Shown: positions 50,324 to 58,503 of the stretch, one piece after another
Numbering within the stretch: the first letter of the stretch is position 1
Layout: every line of letters begins with the position of its first letter
NCBI GenBank assembly: GCA_964548535.1
Contig: CAZJRQ010000013.1
Coordinates: forward strand, 1 to 58,503
Direction of reading: 5' to 3'
Source: CAZJRQ01 sp964548535
Lineage (GTDB): Bacteria > Bacillota > Clostridia > Oscillospirales > Ruminococcaceae
Length of the DNA stretch: 58,503 nt
The notes under the pieces: generated by a model
What the model saw: only the letters and a program-made list of their open reading frames with translations
The model's database searches: none
Told to the model about the DNA's origin: nothing
Program-made: the position numbers and the translations under genes

Positions 50324-52201
50324 TTAAAATTGTTTTGATATAAGTGTTAGCAGTTGACCGGTTAGTTTTTTCAAATCATTGCAAGCTACAATATTCGGAT
50401 AAATTTCTTTTAGCATATCATAGCAATCAAATGATTCATCATCGTCAAGTGAAACGGCAATAATATTTGTACCGCGTTTTATAATCTTTGCAACGGAATT
50501 TGCTGTGTCTTTGGTAGATACAGGCGGATAATAGTCATCAGCCGAATGTGCAGGAACACCATCTGAAAGAACAATAATAAGCCTATTTTCGCAATGAATT
50601 TGTTCATTCATGTAACGTTCTGCCCAAAAAAGTGCAAGCCCGTCACGGTTATCCCCATGAGCATTAATTTGCATAAGATTCAGCTTTTCTTCTGCACGAG
50701 CATTAAAATTCACAAGAATATTAACATCAATTTCAGGATTTACACCTCCAGCACGATGTTCTGCTATCGCATGTTCAATGCCTTGCTTTTTTAAAACTTC
50801 ATGAAGAATAATCGACGATTCAATTGCAGCATTTTTCCGTGCCCCATACATTGAGCCCGAACCGTCAACAAGGAGCAAAATCGCTAAATCGGGAATATCT
50901 ACGCCAAGCGTGTTCCGATACCAGTAACGTTTTTTAGTATCCCCGAGCGTTTTAGACGATATACCACATCCAAACAAATGCTTATCTTCTCGCACAGCGA
51001 CCCTAGTCTTTAGCATTTGTAGAAATCGATTGTTATAAGAGTTTATGTTTATGCGATAATGATTGTAAATGTTCTGATAAGCTTTGCGAAAATTTAAATT
51101 AATTTTCAGGTGGTTTTCGTTGATCTTTATGTTTTTGTGAATATAAGCACAATCATAATCTTCTCCTGATAAAGCATTTATGTATCCGCTGTATGATATT
51201 ATTGAAATTGCAATTTTCTTATGATTGGCAAACTCATTTAAGAAAGCCAAAAATTGCTCCGATTCATTTTCAGATTTGCGTACTTTTCTGTCCATATCAA
51301 CGAACAATCGCATAGCAACCTCTTGAGCTTTGCCTTTCCTTTGTTTTGCACCAATTGTTTCAGCTGTAAGACTGTGAGTTTTGGTGTTTCCAATATATTT
51401 TGATAAATCAGTCGTTTCAAGAGCGGTTTCGTCATTTGGAATAAACGGTAGAATAATATCAAAAATCTTCTGACAATATTCGTATCTTTCTTTCGGTGTT
51501 GGGGCAGCACTGCCGTCTAAGAATAATTGCTCTGTTTTTTTAACATATTGATAAACTAATTCATTCGGCTTTTCAAGTATAACCATTGGATACAAAAGCA
51601 TATTCACCATATAATCAAAAAAAATTAATAGGTCAAGCAATGATTCGTTCTCGTTTTCTACAGTAACTTCAAAAGTTCTCTGAGCAGTACCCGGCGACTT
51701 TTTTGTTATAAACAGCCTTGACACTCTGCCGAATTTAAGATACATTTCAAGATTATCGTAAACCGTACAACCCACAGCCTCTATGTAAGCGTCCTCTATA
51801 ATATTTGAAATCATAGCCATAGTTTTCTGCTTATTCTTTGTATCACAGCGAGAATCGGAAATTATACCATTTTGAAAATCGGAATATATAATGTGCAGAC
51901 ATTCGTGAATTGTCTGTGCCCTTGTAACCATATTCAAAGCATACCAAGCATCAGTCGATAATGAATTTTTCCAGCCAAGATAATTTTCTGTTGCCACGAG
52001 AGCATCAGTGTCAAAATACAAATTATCGTTAGCAGGGTCAACTATAATATTTCTGCCATCTGTAAAAGCCTGATCCTCGTTTATAAAAAACAAACGGACA
52101 TTTTCATTTTCAGATAAAGTCTGTGCAAAGTTTTCTTCTATTTCACGATTATAATCACACTGAAATTGTTTTAGAATTTTTCCTGCCTCTTTTTTTGTCA
52201 T
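50324..52201 (-). CDS. VWA-domain protein with HExxH metallopeptidase-like region
   Basis: The 625-residue protein has a zinc-metallopeptidase-like motif HECLH at residues 99-103, with NIIEDAYIEA at 133-142 as a plausible third-ligand site. The C-terminus is a von Willebrand A domain with an intact metal-ion-dependent adhesion site DGSGSM at 446-451, later SDGVPAHS. This layout recalls DUF2201/CobT-type proteins that pair with MoxR ATPases. The AAA+ gene ends 7 bases upstream, so they are co-expressed. They may form a chaperone-type machine that acts on a protein client or inserts metal; no client gene is nearby. Confidence 0.85.
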   Translation of the reverse strand: MTKKEAGKILKQFQCDYNREIEENFAQTLSENENVRLFFINEDQAFTDGRNIIVDPANDNLYFDTDALVATENYLGWKNSLSTDAWYALNMVTRAQTIHECLHIIYSDFQNGIISDSRCDTKNKQKTMAMISNIIEDAYIEAVGCTVYDNLEMYLKFGRVSRLFITKKSPGTAQRTFEVTVENENESLLDLLIFFDYMVNMLLYPMVILEKPNELVYQYVKKTEQLFLDGSAAPTPKERYEYCQKIFDIILPFIPNDETALETTDLSKYIGNTKTHSLTAETIGAKQRKGKAQEVAMRLFVDMDRKVRKSENESEQFLAFLNEFANHKKIAISIISYSGYINALSGEDYDCAYIHKNIKINENHLKINLNFRKAYQNIYNHYRININSYNNRFLQMLKTRVAVREDKHLFGCGISSKTLGDTKKRYWYRNTLGVDIPDLAILLLVDGSGSMYGARKNAAIESSIILHEVLKKQGIEHAIAEHRAGGVNPEIDVNILVNFNARAEEKLNLMQINAHGDNRDGLALFWAERYMNEQIHCENRLIIVLSDGVPAHSADDYYPPVSTKDTANSVAKIIKRGTNIIAVSLDDDESFDCYDMLKEIYPNIVACNDLKKLTGQLLTLISKQF

Positions 52202-52208
52202 GTCTTAA

Positions 52209-53732
52209 TCACTTCCATTTATAAAGCATGAGAATTCCTCTTATTATTTCCTCTAAGGCACGGTCGCATTTTGCAATAGGGATAATTGTTTTTTCAGCGG
52301 CGTTTATGTATCCGTCATATTTTGCAAGCCTAGCCCAGTTTTCAAGATTTCGCGGAGAAATAACTATATCCAATTCCTCCGCTTCTATTTTCTTTTTGAG
52401 TTTATGATAAACACTAATCATCTTACTAACTACATCGCTGCATTCGGGAACTCGTGAAGTCAGCATTCGTGCTATAGCATCATCAGATAATGCAGCAATT
52501 TCAATTATGCCGTTAAATCTGTTATACAAAGCCTGATTAAGCTCCTTAGTTCCGAAATATCCTAAGTTCATGGTTGCAAAAAATCTAAAGTTTGGGTGAC
52601 GTTTAATGACTTGTCCGTTGTCAAGACGTACAAATCCATTATCATCAAGCAGTGAATTTAAAAAAGCAAGATATTGAGGTTTTGCAAAGTTAATCTCCTC
52701 AAAAACAACTGCTCCTCCATCACGAATCGCTTTTGTAACATAGCTTTCCAAAAATACTATGCGATCATCCTGCGGTATATATTTTCCGAGAACAAATTCA
52801 TCAAGGTTTTCAGTGCAGTTTATTGTCTCCATAATAGGCAAACCGATAGCCTGTGCAACAAGCTTACATGACATTGTTTTTCCTGTTCCAGCAGGTCCAT
52901 GAAACAAAACAGCAAGCATATCTCCAGCTGATAAAGAATTGCAAACGCTGTGCAAATTAGTAGGCAAAACAAATACATCAGATAGATTTGGAATTAATTT
53001 TTCCTGCTCTAACGAAAAAGTTCCAGCCTTAAAGGGTGTAATAAGCAAAGGCTCTCTATTTTCAAACTCAGCTTTGTTATCCCTTATGACTTTATAGCTT
53101 GATGAAAATGATAGGTAAGCCTCCTTATCCGCAACATTAACATTCTCATAAGACAAATTATAATTGTCGATTTTATGCAGCTGATAAAAGTCCTCATGAA
53201 GATTAACAAATGTATCAGCAGCGGGATTCTCAATGAAATCTTCCATCAACGAACGGTATTCCTGATTTGTTTCAAATTCCTGTACAAGCAATATGCAAAA
53301 TGCCGGAAGAAGTTTATACATTGGATGCAAATGCTCCATGTTTCCATCAATCCAGCGCCTGCGCCTATTATAAGCACCAATTGCAATATCGTTACCATTA
53401 ATCATTGCACGATAACTATATAAGTCTGATTTTACAACGCAATTATCACGATAATCGTTTGGAACATCGATTTCCAAATAGCAAGTTTTTCTGTCATCAC
53501 TAACATAATAATCGCCAAAATCAGCACCATTAATAACTGCGGACAACAAAGAGGCAAACAGAATTATAGATTCGCCAATTGGCTGACAAAGAGTTGTTGT
53601 ACCTTTATAAGACTGATTGTCAGGGTGCACATAATATTGTGTTGCATCTGAAAGATGTTTAAATCCAAATCCCTTGTATATTTCATTTGAATTATTTCTC
53701 ACAATCTTATATGCCGTTTTGAAAATATTCAT
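52209..53732 (-). CDS. MoxR-type AAA+ ATPase
   Basis: The 508-residue protein has a MoxR/dynein-type AAA core from about residue 230: Walker A GPAGTGKTMSC, a sensor-type FEEINFAKP as Walker B (with Glu), FFATMNLGYFGTKELNQALYNRF as sensor 1, then a helical lid. The N-terminal 220 residues form an unfamiliar domain with many aromatic residues. ATG 53732 is behind AGGAGG. It is followed directly by the VWA gene; MoxR-VWA pairs act as a remodelling machine. A TTGTAA-17-TACAAT promoter is present upstream. Confidence 0.88.
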   Translation of the reverse strand: MNIFKTAYKIVRNNSNEIYKGFGFKHLSDATQYYVHPDNQSYKGTTTLCQPIGESIILFASLLSAVINGADFGDYYVSDDRKTCYLEIDVPNDYRDNCVVKSDLYSYRAMINGNDIAIGAYNRRRRWIDGNMEHLHPMYKLLPAFCILLVQEFETNQEYRSLMEDFIENPAADTFVNLHEDFYQLHKIDNYNLSYENVNVADKEAYLSFSSSYKVIRDNKAEFENREPLLITPFKAGTFSLEQEKLIPNLSDVFVLPTNLHSVCNSLSAGDMLAVLFHGPAGTGKTMSCKLVAQAIGLPIMETINCTENLDEFVLGKYIPQDDRIVFLESYVTKAIRDGGAVVFEEINFAKPQYLAFLNSLLDDNGFVRLDNGQVIKRHPNFRFFATMNLGYFGTKELNQALYNRFNGIIEIAALSDDAIARMLTSRVPECSDVVSKMISVYHKLKKKIEAEELDIVISPRNLENWARLAKYDGYINAAEKTIIPIAKCDRALEEIIRGILMLYKWK

Positions 53733-53855
53733 ATTTTGCCTCCTAAACTGCATTTATATTGAAAAACTTTCTCTAAATTTAATTGTACCATTTTTTTCAG
53801 ACAATTACAACAATATTTAACGAAAACTAGCATAACTAAAATAGTGATAGAACTA

Positions 53856-53899
53856 AAGACTATTTCAGCATGAAATTTTTTATCTTCTGAAATAGTCTT
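53856..53899. terminator. Terminator-like hairpin after the ABC ATPase remnant
   Basis: AAGACTATTTCAG (53856-53868) and CTGAAATAGTCTT (53887-53899) form a perfect 13-bp stem with an 18-base loop. Confidence 0.65.
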
Positions 53900-53953
53900 A
53901 ATTTTATATGTATTAAATTGTGCCTTTTGACTCAAATAGTATTTTCATTTACA

Positions 53954-54499
53954 CTATTTACTATTATTTTCCTGTAAAACACCTTTCTTTATCCCATACA
54001 CAACATCTGCCTCTTTAGCCAAATCTGCAGAGTGCGTAACCACAATTACACATTTGCCTTGTACATGAGCACTCTCTTTTAGCAGTGTCGTTATTTCAAT
54101 CGCAGTATTTTCATCAAGATTACCTGTAGGTTCATCTGCAAGCAAAATTGAAGCATTAGATGCCAACGCTCTTGCAATAGCTACACGCTGCTGTTGACCT
54201 CCAGATAACCTTAGTACATTTCGTTTGGATTCTTGAGGAGTCAATCCGACCTTTTCCAAAATTGGTATAGGCGGCAGCGGAGAAATTAAATTGACATTTT
54301 CACATGGGGTAAGATAATCAATCAAGTTGTAGCTTTGGAAAATAAACGCTACATTATGACGACGATGGTAAGCGAGTCCGTTTTTGTTAATGTTCTCACC
54401 ATTGAGTTTAATTTCACCGCCTGTAGGTTCATCTAAACCACCAATCAGTGACAGCAGTGTGGTTTTTCCGCATCCTGATGGTCCGAGAATTGCATACAT
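53954..54499 (-). pseudogene. ABC transporter ATPase lacking its N-terminus
   Basis: The 181-residue frame begins exactly at Walker A (MYAILGPSGCGKTTLL), then has a Q-loop (VAFIFQSYNL), signature LSGGQQQRVAIARAL, Walker B LLADEPTGNLD and switch His VVTHSADL. The usual 30-35 residues before Walker A, including the A-loop, are absent. It overlaps the truncated permease, whose frame runs into the Walker A DNA in another frame. A deletion has joined the two genes. The ATG and GTATG at the junction could allow start, but no site precedes them. Confidence 0.85.
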
Positions 54500-55289
54500 T
54501 TTGAATACTTTGAGGGTCTTCTACGAAAATCTCCAAGTCACTTGGAACTTCTTCCATATTCGCTTCGTTTGCAGTTGGAAAATCGATAATCCCTTGATTT
54601 CCCGGTATCATAGAGGTTGTCAATGCTCCGTCACTTGTGCCTTTTGTTCCCGAAAAAATGCCTATGACTTCTACTTCAATTGTTTTTTCAGGAAATGCTC
54701 CTGCGTAGTCAATATATAATTCCAAAGTATCTCCAACGCTTAGATTGTTGTATTCTGCAAGCTCATCCGAAATAAGGATTACATGCTCATCCTCGTCAGT
54801 AATATGCCTACCTGATTCCAGTGTTAGATTACCATTTGTGAACCCACTGTATTTCTCTGATGATAAAGCCACTGACATATTTGCACTATCACCATAGGGT
54901 GTGGTATTCATCACAAATGCAGCTGGCAGATAGTTAAAGTTTTTGGCGGCTGCAAATACAACATTTGTTGCTGTCATATTCAAATCCGTAACGCCTTCTA
55001 TATCTTTAAGGGCTAAAAGTGTATCATGGGTGATTTTATCTCCAGCGTAATAACTCATAGAACCATATTCACCCTGTTCAGTTTTAATGTTTTCTGAACT
55101 CATGTCAATATTAAGCGATATTTTTCCGCTGACAGAACCACGCACATCTTTCGCCGCATCCTTTGCTGAGCTTTGAATGGCTATTCCAGTCAACACAAAT
55201 GTGGCGATAATCGTCAGAACCAAAAGCAGTATCAGACTTTTCACTTTATGCCGAAAAATATACAATACAGATCGTTTTACAAAGTTCAT
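54429..55289 (-). pseudogene. ABC exporter permease lacking its C-terminal membrane helices
   Basis: The 286-residue frame has the first membrane helix (SVLYIFRHKVKSLILLLVLT) and the extracellular domain of a MacB/FtsX-type permease (SGRHITDEDEHVILISDELAEYNNLSVGDTL). At about residue 262 (SIQN) it turns into out-of-frame ATPase DNA ending CNSRTIRMRKNHTAVTDWW. About 160 residues with the last three helices are missing. Together with the ATPase truncation this shows one deletion. Homologous to the upstream permease. Confidence 0.85.
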
Positions 55290-55316
55290 GTTTTTCCTCC
55301 TAAGCCATTTATGAAT

Positions 55317-56671
55317 TTACTCGATTTTTGAGAATATTTCTCGTGGTTTCAATTTGATAATCGCAAGCGACGAAAGGCAAGCCGAAAGTACAATTACAAT
55401 CAGTAAACTAACATAAATAATAACTGTTGTAACAGTAGGTGTGCTAAGTAAAGCAGTAGGCGTTGAGTTATCGGTAAGCCCTGTTTTCAATTCTTGTTCT
55501 TCAATTTGTACTACTTGCAAGTTTTCAATTATCCCACTTTCGACTCTGCTAGAAACAAAGCCTGCTGCGAAATAAGAGAATGCAAAAGCGATTATTGCAA
55601 CAATCACAACTTCTGCAAGAAACTGTCCCAAAATCTCTTTTTTCGAAACTCCTACAGACATCAATACTCCAGCCTCTCTAACTCGTCCACGCATACGCAT
55701 TGCCAAAATTAAAATCAAAACTGCAACGCTAACAATGCTCACGCATACAAGTAAAGTTTTTACTAGGTTTTGAATTGTTTGAAGTCCTGATGAGATTTTT
55801 TCAAAATTAAAATCGTCCTTGCGAATAAAATAGCTATCCCAATCAATCAAATCTGTCTTTCTAACTTCATCGACTATTTCATTTAAGTACAAAGGGTCAC
55901 CAATATAAAATGATACACCGCCTGAATATTCACCCTCTTTAGCTTCCCCTAAATCTGATAGCAACGTATGGTCTGAGAAAATCAAATTTGAGCGAAGTCC
56001 TGCTGTCGGCTGAAACTCTGCATTGCCTTGCGGTTCAAGTTCTGTGAAAATCCCGATAATCTGGGCTTTTGCGGTCGTGTTGGAATCTCTAATAGCATCA
56101 ATGAAATCTTGGCCATCCTGTGCAAGCTCGGCAGGTGAAAATGATATTTCATCTCCAACTGATAAGCCATTTAACTCTGCCAGCGTTTCACTGATTATCA
56201 CGACATTCTCATCACTTGGTGTAATGTGTCTGCCCTCAATAAGCTCTAGCACTTTATCTCCAAAATTCGAGTTGAGAGCTGTGTAATTGTTTGCGGACAC
56301 CTGTCCCATGTTATTATCATCATTGTGATATGCTCCTGGCACAAACTGCAAGCCCTTTGCATATCCTGAATTTCTGCCGTTATAATATTTTAGATTATCA
56401 TTTTTCATTATTTGATTGATGGCTTGTTCGGTAATAACAACTTGTTTTTGTTGTGTTAATTCCGTTCCTTGCAACTCAATTCCCTGAGAGGAACGTATAT
56501 GAAACGCCGCTCCAACTGCGGTTCGCATATTCGCTGCAACTTCTTTCGTTGTATAAAGAATAGAAAAACAGGTTAGTACATATATGGAAACTATCAATAT
56601 CAGCAGGAATAGAATTAAGGTTTTGCCTTTTTTCGGCTCAAATAAAGCCATGTTCGTTTTAGAAAAGACAT
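55317..56671 (-). pseudogene. MacB/FtsX-type ABC permease with N-terminal frameshift
   Basis: The main frame (55317-56651, 444 residues) has a first membrane helix, a large extracellular domain, three C-terminal helices (TLLVCVSIVSVAVLILIL, VVIVAIIAFAFSYFAAGF and VIIYVSLLIVIVLSACLS), and an IKLKPREIFSKIE end. The natural start, ATG 56671 behind GGAGGTGATTAG, reads MSFLKRTWLYLSRKK in another frame. The two join with one extra A in the run of six A (plus-strand T at 56628-56633). So either the gene is frameshifted or the base is missing. It is the only near-complete subunit of this exporter. Confidence 0.8.
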
Positions 56672-56772
56672 CTAATCACCTCCTTGGTGTTCTTTTCATA
56701 TTAAATTATAATACATGAATATCATTTTCACATTCCATTTCATCACATTTTGATAACATTTTCAGATTTGCA

Positions 56773-56808
56773 CAAAAAAACAGAGCTGCTTTTTTAGCAA
56801 AGCAACTC
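56773..56808 (-). terminator. Terminator after the histidine kinase fusion
   Basis: GAGTTGCTTT and AAAGCAGCTC pair over 10 bp with one G-U, then seven U on the minus strand. Confidence 0.75.
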
Positions 56809-56825
56809 CGTAGTTATTTTCGATT

Positions 56826-57548
56826 TTATTTTTCAAATATGATTGTAAATTTCATACCCTTGTCATTATTTTCAAACCTATACTCAAATTCGTGTAAGTC
56901 TAATATTGTTTTCACAATGTATAGTCCCAATCCACTTCCGCCTGTATCTCTGCTTCGTGATTTATCAGTTCGGTAGAATGGCTGCCAAATTTGCGATATT
57001 TCATCAGCTTTTATATGAACGCCAGAATTTTCAACTGACAGCACATTGTCTTTTATATAAATATCTACAATACTATTTTCTGGCGAATGTTTTACTGCAT
57101 TGCCAATGATATTCGACAATGCGGTCTGCATCTGCTTTTTGTCAGCACATATTTCTAAATCGTTTTCAATACATTTGTTGAATTTGATATTTTTCTCCTG
57201 AGCTATACTCTCGTATGTTTGAATTGAATTGTTTATAAGCGAAGATAAATTAATTCGCTCATAATTCAAACTAAGCGTATCTAATTTTGCAATCAAAAGT
57301 ATTTCACGCACTAATTTCTCAATTGATTCGGTGGTTTGATACGCCTGCTGTAAATATTTATCTCTATCCTTAAATTTGCCTACATTCAAAATCATGCCGT
57401 CAAGTTCGCCCTTTAAAATTGTTACTGGTGTTTTAAGCTCATGAGAAATTGCAGAAAAGAAATCCCTACGCCATTTATCCTGCTCACGCTCTTTTTCAAT
57501 ATCTTCTTGGATTTTATATTCGTCCTCAATAATTAAAATTCTACTTAT
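56826..57548 (-). pseudogene. Response-regulator start fused to histidine kinase core
   Basis: From ATA 57548 the frame opens SRILIIEDEYKI, the usual start of a response regulator (ATG expected; AAAGGAT lies 8 bases upstream), then at once enters kinase sequence: EREQDKWRRDFFSAISHELK then TPVTILKG (H box). HATPase parts follow: NIIGNAVKHSPENS (N box), DTGGSGLGLYIVK (G box). The receiver domain, DNA-binding domain and kinase sensor are missing. So an in-frame deletion has fused two genes of a TCS operon, and the start codon appears lost. The ABC exporter after it was likely its target. Confidence 0.7.
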
Positions 57549-57730
57549 TTATTCAAATCCTTTTTGTTTCTCTTAAGTTTATATCTTATATTTTTTTGCA
57601 TGTTTCAGTCTAGCCAACATATGAAAGAAATAGGAACCGCAATCAAGCTGAATTTCGCCACCTAACACCTAAACTTTTGCTTAAAAATGTTTTATTTCTT
57701 TGTGGTTCCTTTAACGGACAATATGACCAA

Positions 57731-57853
57731 TCACGCTTTTATTATATAGCCTGTTTCTTCCATTATATGTGGATAAACTAATAAAGTCAAGTCGTGATTG
57801 TGAATGTTAGCCCAAATATATGTGTTGTCAGCATATATAATCTCTCCTATATA
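57731..57853 (-). pseudogene. Unidentified gene remnant
   Basis: An open stretch of 40 codons without start reads DNTYIWANIHNHDLTLLVYP then HIMEETGYIIKA and ends at TGA. It reads like coding sequence of unknown family, probably the end of a truncated gene. The stretch 57564-58130 otherwise shows no gene I can support. Confidence 0.3.
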
Positions 57854-58132
57854 TTATATAAATAATCTTCATTTTTGCTTATGTTTATGACATCAATCTA
57901 TCATCTGCACATGCGGTGAGAGGTCATTTGGGATGTTTTTAGTGTTCTAATATTCTACTCAAGTTGATATTATAGATATTGCCTTTACTTGAGTTACAAA
58001 ATAGATGTACATCCCCCCTAATTAAAATATTATATCATAACATCATATTTATATATACTATTGTTGTGAATAAAAATCTAAAATTCAATTTCTATATCCA
58101 GTCCCGATTTAAAAGCAACTATCATTTTGCAT

Positions 58133-58440
58133 TCATATATAAACCGTTTCCACCAACTGTCGTACTAGTTTATCATCATATTCGCTTAACTCATGGGATT
58201 GTTCCTTTAAGAAATCTGCCATCTCGGTAATACGTTTACGCTTGGTATGGCGTCCAGCGTTTCTTGTTTCGTTTCTAGGAGCTGGTATATCTCATCGACC
58301 ACTGCCTCATAATCATCTTGTGAATTTGCTTGCTTAATTAATTCTTTTTGCAGATCCACAAGCCGCTGATCAATATCTACCGATTCTTTGTAAAACTCTT
58401 CGCCAAGGGCAGTAGTGACGTTATTCCCAGTATGCCAATG
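58133..58440 (-). pseudogene. Large serine recombinase remnant (C-terminal part)
   Basis: One frame ends KRKRITEMADFLKEQSHELS then EYDDKLVRQLVETVYI, which matches the coiled C-terminal part of transposon- or ICE-type large serine recombinases. Another frame just upstream reads EEFYKESVDIDQRLVDLQKE and DYEAVVDEIYQLLETKQE, the preceding helical part. So at least one frameshift is present, and no catalytic domain is in the window. Debris of a mobile element. Confidence 0.65.
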
Positions 58441-58503
58441 AACTCATCCTGCACAAGTCCAGTAAAAACGGACATAGAAAAAAAGCACCTCCTATGGTAT
58501 AAT

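Noticed and set aside
50176..50343. Possible 55-residue membrane ORF (MIWKPQKIAFKMKSLAILYL)
   Set aside because: Reads like two membrane segments, but there is no ribosome site or promoter and it overlaps the end of the VWA gene; kept only as a note.
1..58503. CRISPR array, rRNA genes, replication origin, complete insertion sequence or prophage
   Set aside because: No regularly spaced repeats with unique spacers, no rRNA-like blocks, no DnaA-box cluster and no intact transposase were seen.

Overview
The window is AT-rich, with strong Shine-Dalgarno sites, near-consensus sigma-A promoters, an FMN riboswitch, an anaerobe-type hybrid cluster protein, a GH130 mannosyl-glucose phosphorylase and the Clostridia-like order dgt/dnaG/rpoD. 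This suggests an anaerobic, probably gut-associated member of the Clostridia (Oscillospiraceae/Ruminococcaceae type). No rRNA or clear phylogenetic marker is present, so the genus is left open. A run of exactly 100 N at 46733-46832 marks a scaffold gap inside a tandem repeat.

Layout. 1-2080 (minus strand): a sulfur locus reading promoter, cysteine-rich leader peptide over an attenuator-like terminator, Rrf2 regulator, sulfate-binding lipoprotein, sulfate permease (cut by the window edge). 3042-7422: a riboflavin operon, FMN riboswitch-ribD-ribE-ribBA-ribH-HAD phosphatase, the last gene frameshifted at its first codons. 7481-10100: a membrane protein, a PAP2 phosphatase and GH130. 10572-15475: a LuxR-type two-component system followed by a permease-ATPase-permease ABC exporter. 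15491-21493: an HxlR/nitroreductase pair, a P-type ATPase behind a NiCo riboswitch, an HD protein, and a ferredoxin-like protein divergent from a Crp/Fnr regulator. 21580-28153: core genes dnaG-rpoD with an Rrf2 regulator and a GH25-like protein, then dgt, an IMPACT-family protein and rpmE. 28198-31964: remnants, tRNA-Arg, hcp and a LytTR/LiaF pair.

33850-42256 is a roughly 8.4 kb minus-strand operon that pairs two tandem modules (a CxKPxCKH-motif lipoprotein plus a solute-binding-like lipoprotein) with one ABC ATPase and one 746-residue double-length ABC-2-type permease. 42691-50145 carries a YyaL-type protein, a FAD/Rieske oxidoreductase, a trxB remnant, the 105-bp tandem repeat, RNase Z, a previously overlooked 50-residue basic protein, a polysaccharide deacetylase with a probable CTG start, and superoxide dismutase. 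50324-53732 is a MoxR-type AAA+ ATPase with a VWA/HExxH partner. 53954-58503 is a decaying region: an ABC exporter and two-component system damaged by at least two apparent internal deletions and a frameshift, then serine recombinase debris.

The best candidates for new biology are the poly-cysteine leader/attenuator, the Crp/Fnr dyad placed identically upstream of the -10 boxes of hcp and the ferredoxin-like gene, the duplicated lipoprotein/ABC operon, and the MoxR/VWA-metallopeptidase pair. Everything here was read by eye; no homology search, folding program or expression data was used.
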